This document shows, piece after piece, positions 32,801-42,110 of a DNA stretch of 64,000 nt. The DNA comes from Distichodus sexfasciatus (Eukaryota > Chordata > Actinopteri > Characiformes > Distichodontidae): assembly GCA_032718565.1 (NCBI GenBank), contig JAVGVS010000544.1:1-64000 (forward strand), given 5' to 3'. Each line of letters starts with the position of its first letter. The stretch's first letter is position 1. The notes below the pieces were generated by a model, which was given only the letters and a program-made list of their open reading frames with translations, did no database searches and was not told the origin of the DNA. A program made the position numbers and the translations under genes.

Positions 32801-35800
32801 AGTGGTGACCACAACAACGGCACCGGTCGTTTCCGCAGTTACAAAAACAGATCCATTAACTCCTCTCTCCCCTGAGAAGGAGTCACCGTTTACCAGAATA
32901 TCTGACTCTGCTCCAGTTGAGGACGCTTCTCTAACGTACTCAACGACAGAGACTTTACTCACACACCCAACTACAACATTCATTTCTGGAGAGACAACTG
33001 CTCACACTCAGCTTGTGGAAAAAGGTACAGAAAGTGCGACTACGTCCGCCGGTGGTCCAGAGGGAACGGACAGGGCAGGCGGTGACGCAACTACAGTATT
33101 CCGGCCGTCCACGTCTTCCGTCGTTCTCAACGCCACTGACGGCTCCACTATCGTTCCACCGTTCTTCCAGCCGACCTTCCGACCAACAGAAAGGATTATA
33201 GACGCGAGCCTTTCCACCGACGCCGATCTCCACGAAGGTGGCGCTCTGTCAAGTTCCAAAGTCCCTCCTAGCGAACGAGGAGGAGAAGAGAGTGAGGTCT
33301 CCACGCAGGCTCTCGTTCCAAATGACCCCGACGCAACCGGCACTGGCCTCTCCTTTGACGTCATCCATTACGACGATTCAGTCCACTACGACGAGAACGG
33401 CAGTGGTTTGGCTCAGGGTACAGACGTGGCGGGAGTTGCCCTGCCGGCCAGTCCGGGTCGAGCGCTGGTGGTGTTTTTCAGTCTCCGGGTCACTAACATG
33501 ATGTTCTCCGAGGACCTGTTCAACAAGAGCTCTGACGAATACAAGTCACTCGAGCAGCAATTTATGGAGCTGGTAAAGATTCTAGGCAGTGCACTTTGCA
33601 CCTCTAATGTTCAGGGTTTTCTTTGTGTAAACCACGCTTACTGATGTTTTCTTCTGGTGTGTGTGTGTGTTTGTTTTGCTAGCTGGTTCCATACCTGCAG
33701 TCCAATCTTAGCAACTTCCAGCAGCTGGAGATCTTGAACTTCAGGAACGGCAGCATTGTGGTCAACAGCAGGATGAAATTCGCAAAGCCGGTGCCTCGCG
33801 AAGTCACCTCCGCCGTCTATCTGATTCTGGAGGACTTCTGCGGTACAGCTTACCAGAGGATGAACATGGCCATCGACAAATACTCGCTGGACGTCGAATC
33901 GGGTAAATCACACCACAGTCTGCATTTAGAGCCAACACGGCAGAGTAGAGAAGCTCACAGCTCATAAACGATCAGCTTCTGTAAAAATCGCATCTCGTTG
34001 GTCACGCCTGGTGCCCGAGCGCCAGAGGAACAGCGTCGGGATCCTGGAACGTGGGGGGTTTTGCCATGTCGTCTTAATTGCTCAGTTCGACTCACGGCAA
34101 GGCTCTCCAGCAGCCGGGGCGCGATGGGTAGCAGACGTGTTTGTTAGGAGAGCGCTGATATCTTTGCAGCGTGGAACAAGCTGACGGTAGATTCCAGATC
34201 AGCTTGCGTTGCGAAACGGCAGTGAGATGTTCTGAATAGCATCCGCATTCGGTATTGTAAATTGGTTTTCCGTTCCAGGCCGGGAGTGCACGTTAGATTA
34301 GGGCGCTTCAATCTGAAAAACAGGCTTGTGGCCTACGGATTGAGTGATTCCATGATGCAGACTCACTGGCTTAGTCTCAGATGAGACGTGCAGAGCTGCT
34401 CGTGTTGTCCGAGTGAGTCATACTGTGTTTCCTTCTTCACTGGTCCTGTATAATCTGTCTGAGCTCCAGCGCTTATCTCATACCTCACCATGGCTAAGCA
34501 CTGAGTCATTTCAGACGCTAGATTAAGTACACAAACTGAATATTGGCTCGTTAACGTGTTATGCGTTCCCTGTCGTTTCACCAGTACGTTTCACATATCC
34601 CAACAGGCGTCTACAGCCCTCTCACTGCCAACATCGGGAAAAACCATACGGTAGTGGTCTAAACTTGCCCCTGTCGTGCGCCCGTAGGTGAGAAGGCCGA
34701 CCCGTGCAAGTTCCAGGCCTGCAACGAGTTCTCCAAGTGCATGGTGAACCGGTGGAGCGGCGAGGCGGAGTGCGTGTGCGACGCCGGCTACGTCAGCGTG
34801 GACGACCTGCCGTGTCAGAGCGTCTGCGACGTCCAGGAAGACTTCTGCCTCAACGACGGCAAGTGTGACGTCATACCCGGAAAGGGTGCCATATGCAGGT
34901 GGGGCTGCCGTACGGGATCGCGTTTACCTTCCTGACCTAACGAGAGTACATATCTGAAATGTGTGTGTGTGCGTGTGTGCGCGCGCTCGCGCACCCGGGC
35001 AGGTGTCGCGTGGGCGAGAACTGGTGGTATCGGGGCGAACACTGCGAGGAGTACGTCTCCGAGCCGCTCGTCGTCGGCATCGCCATAGCGTCGGTGGCGG
35101 GATTCCTCCTCGTCGCTTCCGGAATCATCGCGTTCCTGGCCAGGACGCTGCGTGACCAGTACGACGGGGACGACTCTGAAGATCCTCTCAGGTACGAGGC
35201 AGTGAAAACGTCACGTCATCTTTGTGAGACTTGTATAGAGCTTTTTTTGGGTTTGCGTATTTTTTTACGTAAACAGCGCTATATAGCGGTGGGTTGAACT
35301 GCAGAGCGGCTTAGCGGCATGAACGACACCGCGCGAAAGGCCAAAAGGTCACCGCTGCAATTCTGCTATGACATAAGCCTATTAGACAAGTGAAAGTCAG
35401 TTTAATCAGCAGAGCCTGGCCTCAATACGTCTTTTTAGACGCTGCGTATCAGCTCATGGGGTTGAGGGAAGCGTGAACGTGAGGTACGCGAGCGCCGGGA
35501 GACGTTGGGCCCGCTGCGCTCGTCTTTCGGAGCCGGAATGCCCCGGGCAACGCTCGGCTCTGCCTCGGTTCTTTTGTGGCTGATTAACGAATGGAGACAT
35601 GTTTACTGGAAACGATCAGCGCAGCCCTGATTTTGTTTAAAATGAAGGTTTTGGGGGGATTTAAGCTGAATAAAGTCCAGTGCGCCAGCGCCGGGTGTTT
35701 TTATTAGCTTTTAATAGTATCACATCAGGCGGAGTTCAGCACTAGTCGTTTGTCGTTTCACGTCTCAGACGTTTATGGCGAGTTTTAAACACGCTGTTCC

Positions 35801-37714
35801 TTCACCTCGTTTTTACGCTACCGCACTCGTTCGCCTCGCCCGGTTCACCGAGTTTAAACGCTCCGTCTTCTCCTTTGACAGAAAGCAGTTTTTTCAGAAG
35901 CGAAGACACGAGACTCATTTATTCCGGTAACAGGCGGCAGTTCTCGGCACGAGCGTGCGAGCGCATGTCAAACGCGGTCTGCGTCACCGAGGCTAATTTC
36001 ACGTGTCTGCGCGGAGCGTTTCCGGCTCGGCGGGACGACGTCCAGCTACAGAGCAGGGGAGGGTTTGAAGCCTGTCTGTCTGTAGCCCGTCCCACACTCC
36101 CATCTTCAACAGGAGGGATCTGGGCTTGGCCTGAGGTAGTCACGCGGACGTTTACGTGTCGGTTCGCATCTCTTTGCAGACTCGCGTTGTCCGTGGGATG
36201 TGGTTTTCCAGTGTTAAAATATATTTGTGAATCTTTTAAACAAATGATTTTGACTCTTAAACCGTACGCGGTTGGCGCGGTCTAGTGGTTACGATACTCG
36301 TCTGGAGAAAGAGGTCATGGGTTCAAATCCTACCTCCACCACCACCGTGTTCCTGAGCAAGACCCTAAGTTACTCCGGGAGACCGTTGCCTCAGATTAGG
36401 GTGTTGCTGGCTCCACGGTGGTTTCTTGCTGTTGATGTCCCGTCTCACTCCTCCTACAGACGTGCAGACAGCGTTCCATCTCTGGACAGAGCCACCAAGT
36501 ACAATCCGATGTTCGAGAGCGACGCCAACTCGGGGTACGCCGGCTCTCAGCGCCGATACCCGGCGGCGACGGTCGGTGGGGACGTCTCTGACGACTTCAG
36601 CAGTGCAGAGTTGAGGCAGATCTACGAGAACAGCAAACTGACCAAAGAGGTGAGCCGTTTATTAAGACGTTTTAGAGCAGGTGTTTGTTCATCTGCTTCT
36701 CCCCGTCGTCGTCATCCGCACTGTGGGGAAAAGGGATTTCTGTAGCTTTGTCCACAACGTTACTAACGCCGCCGGCTGATCGCCTCGTTAACGGCGCGTT
36801 ACTCCAGACGATTTTGCTGTTTTCCCCAGAGATTACTCTGTAACGCGCGCCCAACGCTGTATTGTGGGCTCCGAGGGGGCACGCGGGGGATCGCGGGGAA
36901 TGTAGTTCTCTTCCAGAAAGGCCAAAAGCAGCTCATTTTATATGAAAATGACCAAAAACGTCTGATTTTGGTCTTCAATTTTATAATGTTATAGTGTAAT
37001 CAATAGGAAGGAAGAAATATAGAAAATGCATTTATTAAAATGTCATTCTACATTCTGATGGACACCGAACGGATAAAGACGTGTTAGAACGTTATGCCGT
37101 AGATAACGAATAGACAATAATACGTAATAAAAACTCTGCAACTCAGCAGTAAAACAATGTTCTTTCAGTTCTTTTATTTGACAAAGCTAAAGTCAGTTTT
37201 CATCAGAAATGTGCCGATTTCATAACTATGTCGGCATTTACACATCAAACTACGAGTGGTGCAGGGCGTTTGAAATACTCACACACCGGAATAAGCCTAA
37301 AACCGAACGTATCGTCTTTTTAAAAAATAATAATGCATCCGATTACTGGATTACAAAACGAATCGACAGTTGCAGCTCTGGGTGGAAAGGTGCACGTCTC
37401 TGTCTTTTCCCCCCGTCGCTCTGTTGCTTTCTGTTTTCACCATCGTCTCCTCTCTCAGCTCTCTAACACTCAGGTGATAAAGCTGTAGGAGTAAATCACC
37501 GTTACGTAAGTCTTCGCTGTTACTGTCGTCCACGAGAACGGGTCACTCCGAGCCCGCTGCTGCTAAATAAGGGCCTCACCCTCTGCTGGAGAGTTCGGCG
37601 AGCGCCGTGTTTCACGTTGTTTTCCCCGCCGCCCTGCCGGCAATCCGTCACCTTCACCCCGGAGGTGAGACGCTCGGTCTAGACGTTCGTGCAGGTGGGA
37701 CCTTGATTTAGACG

Positions 37715-37748
<34 letters not shown>

Positions 37749-39024
37749 AGCTCACGGCTCACGGCTCACAGCAGGGCTTTTCTTATGTAACAGTCTCACC
37801 TTTCCTCGCCCTCCGTCTCACTCTTTTGTCTGTCTCTTTGTTCCCTAGGAAATTGAGAGTCGCATTCGCGTTCTCCAGCTCTACGCCAACGACCAGCAGT
37901 TTGCAGACTTCGTCCGTCAGCACCAAGTGTGAGTCTGTCTTGTTTAGTCCGGCGCAGTCGCAGCACACTTTCCCACAGACCAACAGGAACCGTGCGGTAT
38001 CTGAACTGTCGTGCCACAATTTGATTTGCCCGCTGGAACCCTGCCGCGTCAGTGACGTCCTGCTGCACCTTCTTAGGCACAACAGACAAGATTTTACACC
38101 TCTGTAGCTGATTTTGTCATGAATAGTTTGGACAGCTCCACGGTGTAGCGGGACATCGCTCACTAGGGTTCCAGTGGGAAAATCTAATTGCGGTACACCG
38201 TCAGACAGCGGCGAGGCGGCCCGTATGGCATCGCGTGGGCCGTGTGACGGGTGGAGTGTTCATAATGGAAAAGCGTCCGTTCGCAGCGCGGTTCCTGGGG
38301 AAAAGCCAGTGGAAAAGGCCGAGTGGGTGGGCAGGTAAGACAACCAAATAAATCAGAGGACAGCCGTTTGTTATTTTAGTATATTCTACAGTCCCTAGTG
38401 CCCCGACGTACCTGCGGTCCGCCGCCGGGTTCTGCGTTGGCGATTTTGTAAACTCGTGAAGCTCAAGCAGCTTGGCTTTTGTGGCGAGCCGACGAGGTTC
38501 CCTTCCAGACTTGCAGCGGTTTCGATGCTCTAAACGTTTCCAAGAAATCCGGTCCAGATATTTGCTTTGTCTGTGGCTAGGTTACCTGAGACAGGTGTAT
38601 AATGTTGCAGACAGGTGGAGAGACCTAGAATGAGCAATCGTTAATTGATCTACCAGTGCACACACGGAGTATCTGATCTAGGTCTAGAGGCCTCGTGTGT
38701 TTATACTGCCGTCCGTCCTGTGGAAGAGCTTACCGCAGCTGCACTTTGGCTCCCGTTGGTCTGAGTGACGTAGACGTGTGGAGAGTAAACATCAGTCAGG
38801 GCTTACGTACGTCAGATGTGCCGTTCCAACCGTCTCACCTTCACATCTGCAACCAGAAACCTCACGAAAAGTTAAAACGTTTGAGACGATGCAGAACATC
38901 TTAAAGCAAAGTCATTCTGTACACAGTGTGTGGCGTGACGCTGTGTAGTGTTTATCACCATGTCGTTGTGTTTGACAGGGTGCTGGACCTGAGGCGTGAC
39001 AGTACGTCCACGCACAGCTGCTGA
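19527..39024 (+). CDS. impg2: Interphotoreceptor matrix proteoglycan 2
   Basis: IMPG2 (SPACRCAN) is a hyaluronan-binding transmembrane chondroitin-sulfate proteoglycan of photoreceptor segments. Coding parts join in frame as 19527-19608, 19703-19939, 21008-21174, 21355-21383, 21848-21883, 22494-22570, 23300-25839, 25993-26154, 27328-27386, 27511-27531, 28759-29018, 29346-29404, 31409-31679, 31783-33572, 33683-33902, 34688-34898, 35003-35191, 36460-36649, 37849-37928 and 38979-39024. This gives 2,241 residues, or 2,227 if translation stops at 37930-37932; human IMPG2 has about 1,241. Order: signal peptide 1-22 or so, furin-like RRKR 73-76, conserved N-terminal domain, mucin-like exon (210-1056), SEA1 (about 1068-1215), GAG-attachment motifs (1388-1394), SEA2 (about 1893-2003), EGF1 (Cys 2010-2046), EGF2 (Cys 2050-2088), membrane span 2096-2120, cytoplasmic tail. 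IMPG1 is excluded by the membrane span and neighbour. Confidence 0.95.
19703..19939 (+). CDS. impg2: impg2 exon 2
   Basis: Acceptor CTCCCTCAG. After a variable stretch it encodes SRRKRDVLFPNGIKLCSQET, equivalent to the RRRRSILFPNGVKICP hallmark of IMPG proteins. R73-R-K-R76 is a furin-type site. Donor GAG|GTGAGA. Confidence 0.95.
20828..20857. repeat. Poly-T tract
   Basis: About 30 consecutive T in impg2 intron 2. Confidence 0.95.
21008..21174 (+). CDS. impg2: impg2 exon 3
   Basis: Acceptor TTCCCCCAG. Encodes VCQETVWEAFKIFWDRLPER then DEYQLWIGRCQNGSVSVFD, the most conserved N-terminal block of the family. Donor AGC|GTGAGT, phase 0. Confidence 0.96.
21355..21383 (+). CDS. impg2: impg2 exon 4 (29 nt)
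   Basis: Short exon between TGATTTCAG and AAG|GTGAGT encoding RVEMTSGRTR; phase 2 out. Confidence 0.75.
21848..21883 (+). CDS. impg2: impg2 exon 5 (36 nt)
   Basis: Short exon between TTGCTCCAG and CAG|GTACGC encoding (S)EPTASSWQPEC; phase 2 on both sides, so skipping it would keep the frame. Confidence 0.7.
22083..22269. mobile_element. Small MITE with GGGCCTCATTCACC ends
   Basis: Left end GAGCCTCATTCACTGA and the inverse of the right end (GGTGAATGAGGCCC) match. The inner parts continue as imperfect inverse copies (TTCCTAAGAAGG versus CCTTCTCAAGAA). 187 bp, non-coding, in impg2 intron 5. Confidence 0.65.
22494..22570 (+). CDS. impg2: impg2 exon 6 (threonine tract)
   Basis: Acceptor TTTTACAG. 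Encodes SYQTTAVPSGDD followed by seven Thr, Val, four Thr and EK, from an ACC microsatellite at 22527-22561. Donor G|GTCTGA is weak. Start of the O-glycosylation-prone region. Confidence 0.75.
23300..25839 (+). CDS. impg2: impg2 exon 7, giant mucin-like exon
   Basis: One 2,540-nt exon (acceptor TTTACACAG, donor ACG|GTGAGC) encodes 846 residues with no stop, rich in Thr, Pro, Glu, Ser, Asp and Val and poor in Cys and aromatics. Such composition suits dense O-glycosylation. Residues from about 673 to 890 form degenerate ~36-residue repeats with VPEVT, SGSPE and VEDTP(x)P motifs. The C-terminal part (DFTVSLKEMTTGTLRNTF) is non-repetitive. The matching stretch in mammalian IMPG2, between the N-terminal domain and SEA1, is well under 100 residues. 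Frame and phases (1 in, 0 out) fit both neighbours, so it is coding rather than an intron read through. Confidence 0.92.
24688..25340 (+). repeat. Coding ~105-bp tandem repeats in impg2 exon 7
   Basis: Six units start near 24688, 24808, 24918, 25024, 25129 and 25232. Typical lines are VPEVTVPPELSGTTTSDLP and APEVTGATKIPVGTPDLPET, each followed by V(x)EDTP(x)P. Unit length is 34-40 residues and divergence is high, so the array is old. Confidence 0.75.
25993..26154 (+). CDS. impg2: impg2 exon 8, start of SEA1
   Basis: Acceptor TTCGATTAG. Encodes VVELSIKLKGETYEDALRDP then SSFYYQRLSEQFIEK, matching the AEFSIHLLGKQY...SSSFHHQHLEEEFI start of the first SEA domain. Donor AAG|GTGAGC. Confidence 0.96.
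26836..27060 (-). mobile_element. tRNA-derived SINE family A
   Basis: Carries GTGAACACACCACAGCACAG at one end. The inverse strand starts GAGGCACTTGATCTCGTAAC with a B-box-like GCCGGTTCACGGCCC. It lies in impg2 intron 8. Confidence 0.7.
27328..27386 (+). CDS. impg2: impg2 exon 9, SEA1
   Basis: Acceptor TGTACAG after a CT run. Encodes IEDAFEKLPGFKSVFILEF, equal in register to ENAFTGLPGYKEIRVLEFR. Donor CAG|GTAGGC, phase 2. Confidence 0.95.
27511..27531 (+). CDS. impg2: impg2 exon 10, 21-nt microexon
   Basis: Acceptor CGAATCCAG, donor AAGG|GTGAGT. Encodes (R)PQKDVQ(G), equivalent to the RSPKENDSG loop. Phase 2 on both sides. It restores the length expected between the two SEA1 halves. Confidence 0.75.
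27697..27717. repeat. Poly-A tract
   Basis: About 21 consecutive A in the impg2 intron after the microexon. Confidence 0.95.
27940..28061 (-). mobile_element. tRNA-derived SINE family A, partial
   Basis: Head region only: GAGTACCTCAGTGGTACC, TTTACCGGTCC and CGATCGCAGGGCCAACTCCC are shared with the other copies. The GAACACAGCAC end is missing. Confidence 0.65.
28759..29018 (+). CDS. impg2: impg2 exon 11, end of SEA1
   Basis: Acceptor CACTGCAG. Encodes GLAVVVHYAIVLEGDG, TLQSNAVEKWYG, PTVLYTVTDLRNYISEAL and LDVDPDSLQL, each with a clear partner in IMPG2. No G-S-(V/I)-V-V cleavage motif is present. Donor CACG|GTACGC, phase 1. Confidence 0.96.
29346..29404 (+). CDS. impg2: impg2 exon 12
   Basis: Acceptor TTTTTGCAG, donor ATG|GTGAGT. 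Encodes (V)ETLSPSKPTSRPLDSNDMM, the start of the central Ser/Thr/Pro-rich region. Confidence 0.8.
31409..31679 (+). CDS. impg2: impg2 exon 13
   Basis: Acceptor CATTCTAG, donor GAGA|GTAAGT. Encodes DNVLAAEKPPDVPGQGLTSN through FDPVRPYDPWMGSQGE to SKSLTPSKTADSE. Poorly conserved central spacer. Confidence 0.85.
31783..33572 (+). CDS. impg2: impg2 exon 14, central GAG region and SEA2 start
   Basis: Acceptor CTGTTTTAG, donor CTG|GTAAAG, 1,790 nt. DLGSGSGSSGYGQGPDIWPW matches the LGSGSGQKVDLITWPW block of mammalian IMPG2 and supplies Ser-Gly sites for chondroitin-sulfate chains. A Thr/Glu/Val-rich mucin-like part follows. The last ~38 residues (ALVVFFSLRVTNMMFSEDLF...) begin SEA2. Confidence 0.96.
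33657..33671. repeat. (GT)n microsatellite
   Basis: Short GT run just before the acceptor of impg2 exon 15. Confidence 0.85.
33683..33902 (+). CDS. impg2: impg2 exon 15, SEA2 with cleavage motif
   Basis: Acceptor TTTGCTAG. Encodes LVPYLQSNLSNFQQLEILNF and then RNGSIVVNSRMKFA. G1953-S1954-I-V-V is the canonical SEA autoproteolysis motif. Ends at IDKYSLDVES; donor G|GTAAAT, phase 1. Confidence 0.97.
34688..34898 (+). CDS. impg2: impg2 exon 16, EGF1 and most of EGF2
   Basis: Acceptor GCCCGTAG. Cysteines 2010, 2015, 2021, 2032, 2034, 2046 make EGF1; 2050, 2057, 2063 and 2073 begin EGF2 (SVCDVQEDFCLNDGKCDVIP). Donor CAG|GTGGGG, phase 2. Confidence 0.96.
35003..35191 (+). CDS. impg2: impg2 exon 17, EGF2 end and membrane span
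   Basis: Acceptor CCGGGCAG. CRVGENWWYRGEHCEEYVSE completes EGF2, then a ~25-residue hydrophobic helix (VVGIAIASVAGFLLVASGII) is followed by basic R-T-L-R and an acidic stretch, the start of the cytoplasmic tail. Confidence 0.97.
36271..36405 (+). mobile_element. tRNA-derived SINE family B
   Basis: A box TGGCGCGGTCTAGTGG (36273-36288) and B box GGTTCAAATCC (36320-36330) have Pol III spacing. The body reads CCTGAGCAAGACCCTAAGTT and CTCCGGGAGACCGTTGCC. It ends about 55 bp before impg2 exon 18. It lacks tRNA 3' stem pairing, so it is not a tRNA gene. Confidence 0.8.
36460..36649 (+). CDS. impg2: impg2 exon 18, cytoplasmic tail
   Basis: Acceptor CTCCTACAG. Encodes DSVPSLDRATKYNPMFES and AELRQIYENSKLTKE, both matching the DSLSSIENAVKYNPVYES and EEIRQMYESSELSRE tail motifs. 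Donor GAG|GTGAGC, phase 0. Confidence 0.95.
37714..37746. repeat. (GA)n microsatellite
   Basis: GA run about 100 bp before impg2 exon 19. Confidence 0.9.
37849..37932 (+). CDS. impg2: impg2 exon 19, conserved tail end with first stop
   Basis: Acceptor TTCCCTAG. Encodes EIESRIRVLQLYANDQQFAD then FVRQHQV and TGA at 37930-37932. The match [27 protein letters not shown] is clear. A strong donor (AAGT|GTGAGT at 37928/37929) overlaps the stop, so the exon can either terminate the protein or splice on. Confidence 0.93.
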   Translation, partial: EIESRIRVLQLYANDQQFADFVRQHQV

Positions 39025-39043
39025 CCCCGCCGCCCGACACAAG
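38979..39043 (+). CDS. impg2: impg2 exon 20, alternative C-terminus
   Basis: Acceptor TGTTTGACAG. In phase with exon 19 it adds VVLDLRRDSTSTHSC and TGA at 39022-39024, then ends at the donor AAG|GTAGCT. The stop lies 19 nt before that donor. No match to the mammalian end (VEEV) is seen, so this extension is inferred from splice signals only. Confidence 0.5.
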
Positions 39044-39384
39044 GTAGCTCTCTCTTCTCTAATCAAGCGATAGCCCGGCCACGTCATTCGAAACCCTGAC
39101 TTTGTAGGTGTCCACTTCCAGCAGACGTTTGAATGGTACAATATCTCTGCAGAATTGTGGACAAGCCAGTAAGATGACGCTGCGCACCAACAGGCACGCG
39201 TGGGTGTGGTTTAGTGCTTCCTATCTCCAGCAACACCATCACTGGCCAAGACCCTTAACCCCACGTTGCTCTCGGGAAGACGTCTCCGAAGTAATTGGCT
39301 CTGGGGGAAGAGCTTCTCCTAAAAGCCATGACTGTAAACGCACGATGCAGTAAACTTTCACAGGGGTGACCAACGTGATTTCCT

Positions 39385-39515
39385 AACTACTGGGACAGTC
39401 TCCCTGCAGCCACTTGGGGTTAAGGCTCTTGCACCAGGACCCACTAACGGTAGTGCTGGAGGTAGGATTTGAACCCACGACCTCTTGGTCCAGAGGCTTC
39501 CACTTCTCACCTAGG
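39385..39515 (-). mobile_element. tRNA-derived SINE family B, second copy
   Basis: The inverse strand reads CTCTGGACCAAGAGGTCGTG, GGGTTCAAATCC, TACCTCCAGCACTACC and CTTAACCCCAAGTGGCTGCA, as in the copy at 36271. Located in the last impg2 intron. Confidence 0.7.
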
Positions 39516-40327
39516 GCCAAATCCTAAATAAGAAAGCAGTGGTGAAGGTCAGAAACTTCTCAACACGTTTCTTCTTAATAACAGCTGGTGAATGAGACCC
39601 AAAAACCTGCTGGATGCTTGTAGTCCAGGACCCAAATTGTTCCACCTCCGGGCTGGAGACTCCAGTCACCGAGTTGCGTTAAACACCAGATCCGAGGCGT
39701 AGCAGAGCTGTGCGATACGAACAAAATCTCATCCCGATACATCTCATCAACATTTCATAACCCGGTATAACAACGTCTCGTACATTTTCTGTAAATTCAG
39801 GTGAACTTCTGCAAACAAAATCTGGCGTCTGTGTGCGCTCAACACTCCACACGCTCAAGCGGAACGCCAAATGTGCCACAACGTGCCTGTATTTTTACAC
39901 AAGTGACAGTAAAACACTGTTGTGATGGCGTTTTTTTCTTTTTTTGTTAACAGTATTTCGTGGCGTTCTAGTGACTAGTATGGTACCTTCAAGGTGAACT
40001 GGCGTTCCATAGACCCGAGCGCGGAGTGTTGCAGGCACGGTTGAACGCACGCCCACCGGATTTTGCTAGTGGAAGCTCCACTGCGCGCTCAGAAATAAGG
40101 CACGAGGTGAACCCGAGCTGGTGGTCAGACGTGGGGGCTGGCGTCCCGACCGTCACCGTCACCCCCCCCAGAGCAAGGGCCTTAACCCCGAGCCGCTGAG
40201 GGTGGACCGTGGCTGTAGTTGGGAAACGGACGTGGCTCTAGATAAAGAGCGTCCGGTGAAGGCTGTATGTAGCCGTTAATGTGCCCTAATGACGTTTGTG
40301 TTTAAGCTCATTATCTCTCATCCACAG

Positions 40328-41100
40328 GAAAGCTGCCTTCCGTAGTCAACACCAGAGGGAGTCCGGTCGACCGCTGCCACGCTTGTCCCCCTGAAACGCA
40401 ACTCGCGGGACGCAAGCGGCCTGGCGTTACGGAGCCGGAGTGTATTTTCACCTGTTTTTCTGCTGGTTTTGTGGGAGTTTAGTGGTAAGGGTTGGGGTTT
40501 TTTCTGGGAGCAACTGGTTTTTATTTTTTCTCGTCAGGGTTCTTTGTTCGTTCCTGTTTAATTCCTTTCTTTGCTTTTTTTTTTCGTGTGTTACTGTTGG
40601 AGAGGCCAGTTACAGTCTTTTCATTTGTCAGTGCCTTCTTTCAGGACCGGTGCGTTGTTTTCTCGTGAGACTTGCGGCTTTGCGCTCGTGCGCCGATAGG
40701 TGAAGCGTAACTGAACGATTGTAACTGACGCATTGTGATGATAGACGTGTGACGAGTGTGTAATGTTCCCGTTTTAATATTTACCATGCTTTCGTCTTTT
40801 GCAAAAAAAACCTTCCGCACGCGACGAGTTAGAAGACTTTAGCCGATCGGTACGAGTTTAGACGTGATGGCGGCGGCGACGCCTCCCGTAGTCTGTGCTT
40901 TTGTACTTTTTTAAAGACCAAACAGGTACGAACATTATTTAACGGTTGTGTTTTTTTGTAAAATATGTATTTACGATGTTTTATCTGTATGTGAATTATT
41001 TTGTTTCTGGCGGCTGTTGATTCTCTGGCTTTATTTGACGTTAGAGCTCGGTGTAAGGTTAGGCCTCGTTTTCTAATAAAGCCAAATTTGAATATCGAAG
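40328..41100 (+). other. impg2 probable 3' UTR exon
   Basis: Acceptor CATCCACAG at 40319-40327 is followed by non-coding sequence to AATAAA at 41075-41080. This would be the terminal exon, spliced to the donor at 39044. Confidence 0.5.
41075..41080 (+). terminator. Polyadenylation signal of impg2
   Basis: AATAAA about 750 bp into the predicted terminal exon, the first good signal on the + strand after the coding region that fits the exon model. Confidence 0.55.
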
Positions 41101-42110
41101 ATCGTTTCGCGTCTTCCTTGGTGTTCATATTTTGTACGTGTCTACCACAAGGTGTAACGCCCTCCAAATCCGCGGTCCGGTACATATCTCAACTGGCTAA
41201 GCGTCGGTTCGCGCCTCGTATTAGGGCCGAGTGAAAAATATCGGACGATGAAATTTAAACGTCTGTCGTTTCGTATTAAACGCCATCGTTAATTTCGTGG
41301 CGTCGCTAAAGTCCACTGTTTACAGCAAGATTTATTCCTGGTGGATGTAGACACACAGGAACTTCCACAAGCAAAATCTGGTGTGTGCGTGTTCAACTCG
41401 TGTGTCCTACACGTGGACTCCAAACGCTCTACACCCTCACACAGAACTACGCAATGCCAAAGCTGCCACAAATCACCGCGAAGCACCTCACTAGAGCGCC
41501 GCAAGAAGCGCTGCCTTTTGCAGTCATTTTACGTCATAAAAAGCTGCGTTTTTAACAAATAAAACGGCGTAAAACCATGCATTTTGCCGTCAACTGCGTA
41601 AAAATCTAGGCGAATTTTGGCACCTTTGCTGTTCTTACGAGTGTGAGAGCCCCGAGTGTTGTGAGATATGAAATGACGCATCGGGACGTCAGATCCTTTA
41701 GCGTCCCTCACCTCTCCCAGAGTCGCTGCCGCGGTTATTTAAGGCGCCGGTTGCCCGTGACGTGAGAACTGGGATAACTGGACCCGGTCGTGGAGCAGCG
41801 TTCACCAACCTCACGCCGCAGAACAACTCGACCCTTGGCTGCGAGAGGTCGTCCAGCGTGGTGTCGCCGGCGCAACGCCTGCAAAACAAAGCATCGACAA
41901 CATGAGGAAGGCATGCGAGTCGGTGGCCAACATCTCAGAGGATGCTGTGTGTGATTTACGTCAGCTGTTTGATGACTAAGCCCATGAAACAGTGCGTCGT
42001 TTCACAAATTCAGCTGCGTGTGACTCAGTGGAGCAAACCCCGGGATTCCCACAGCCATTTATCACAGAACTCACTGTTACCGGGCAGTGGTGGTGGTGCG
42101 AGTGAGTAAT
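41101..42110. other. Intergenic DNA, nothing recognised
   Basis: Only short chance frames. No domain, RNA gene or clear repeat end identified. Confidence 0.5.

Noticed and set aside
32405..32983. 192-codon Ser/Val-rich frame on the - strand
   Set aside because: Antisense shadow of impg2 exon 14.
36271..36345. A tRNA gene with A and B boxes
   Set aside because: The boxes are good, but no 7-bp acceptor stem closes and the sequence continues into a SINE body shared with other copies.
2037..41100. Assignment as the SENP6/IMPG1 pair
   Set aside because: In that pair MYO6 lies between the genes in mammals, IMPG1 has no membrane span, and SENP6 has a far longer insertion in its protease core. None of these fits.
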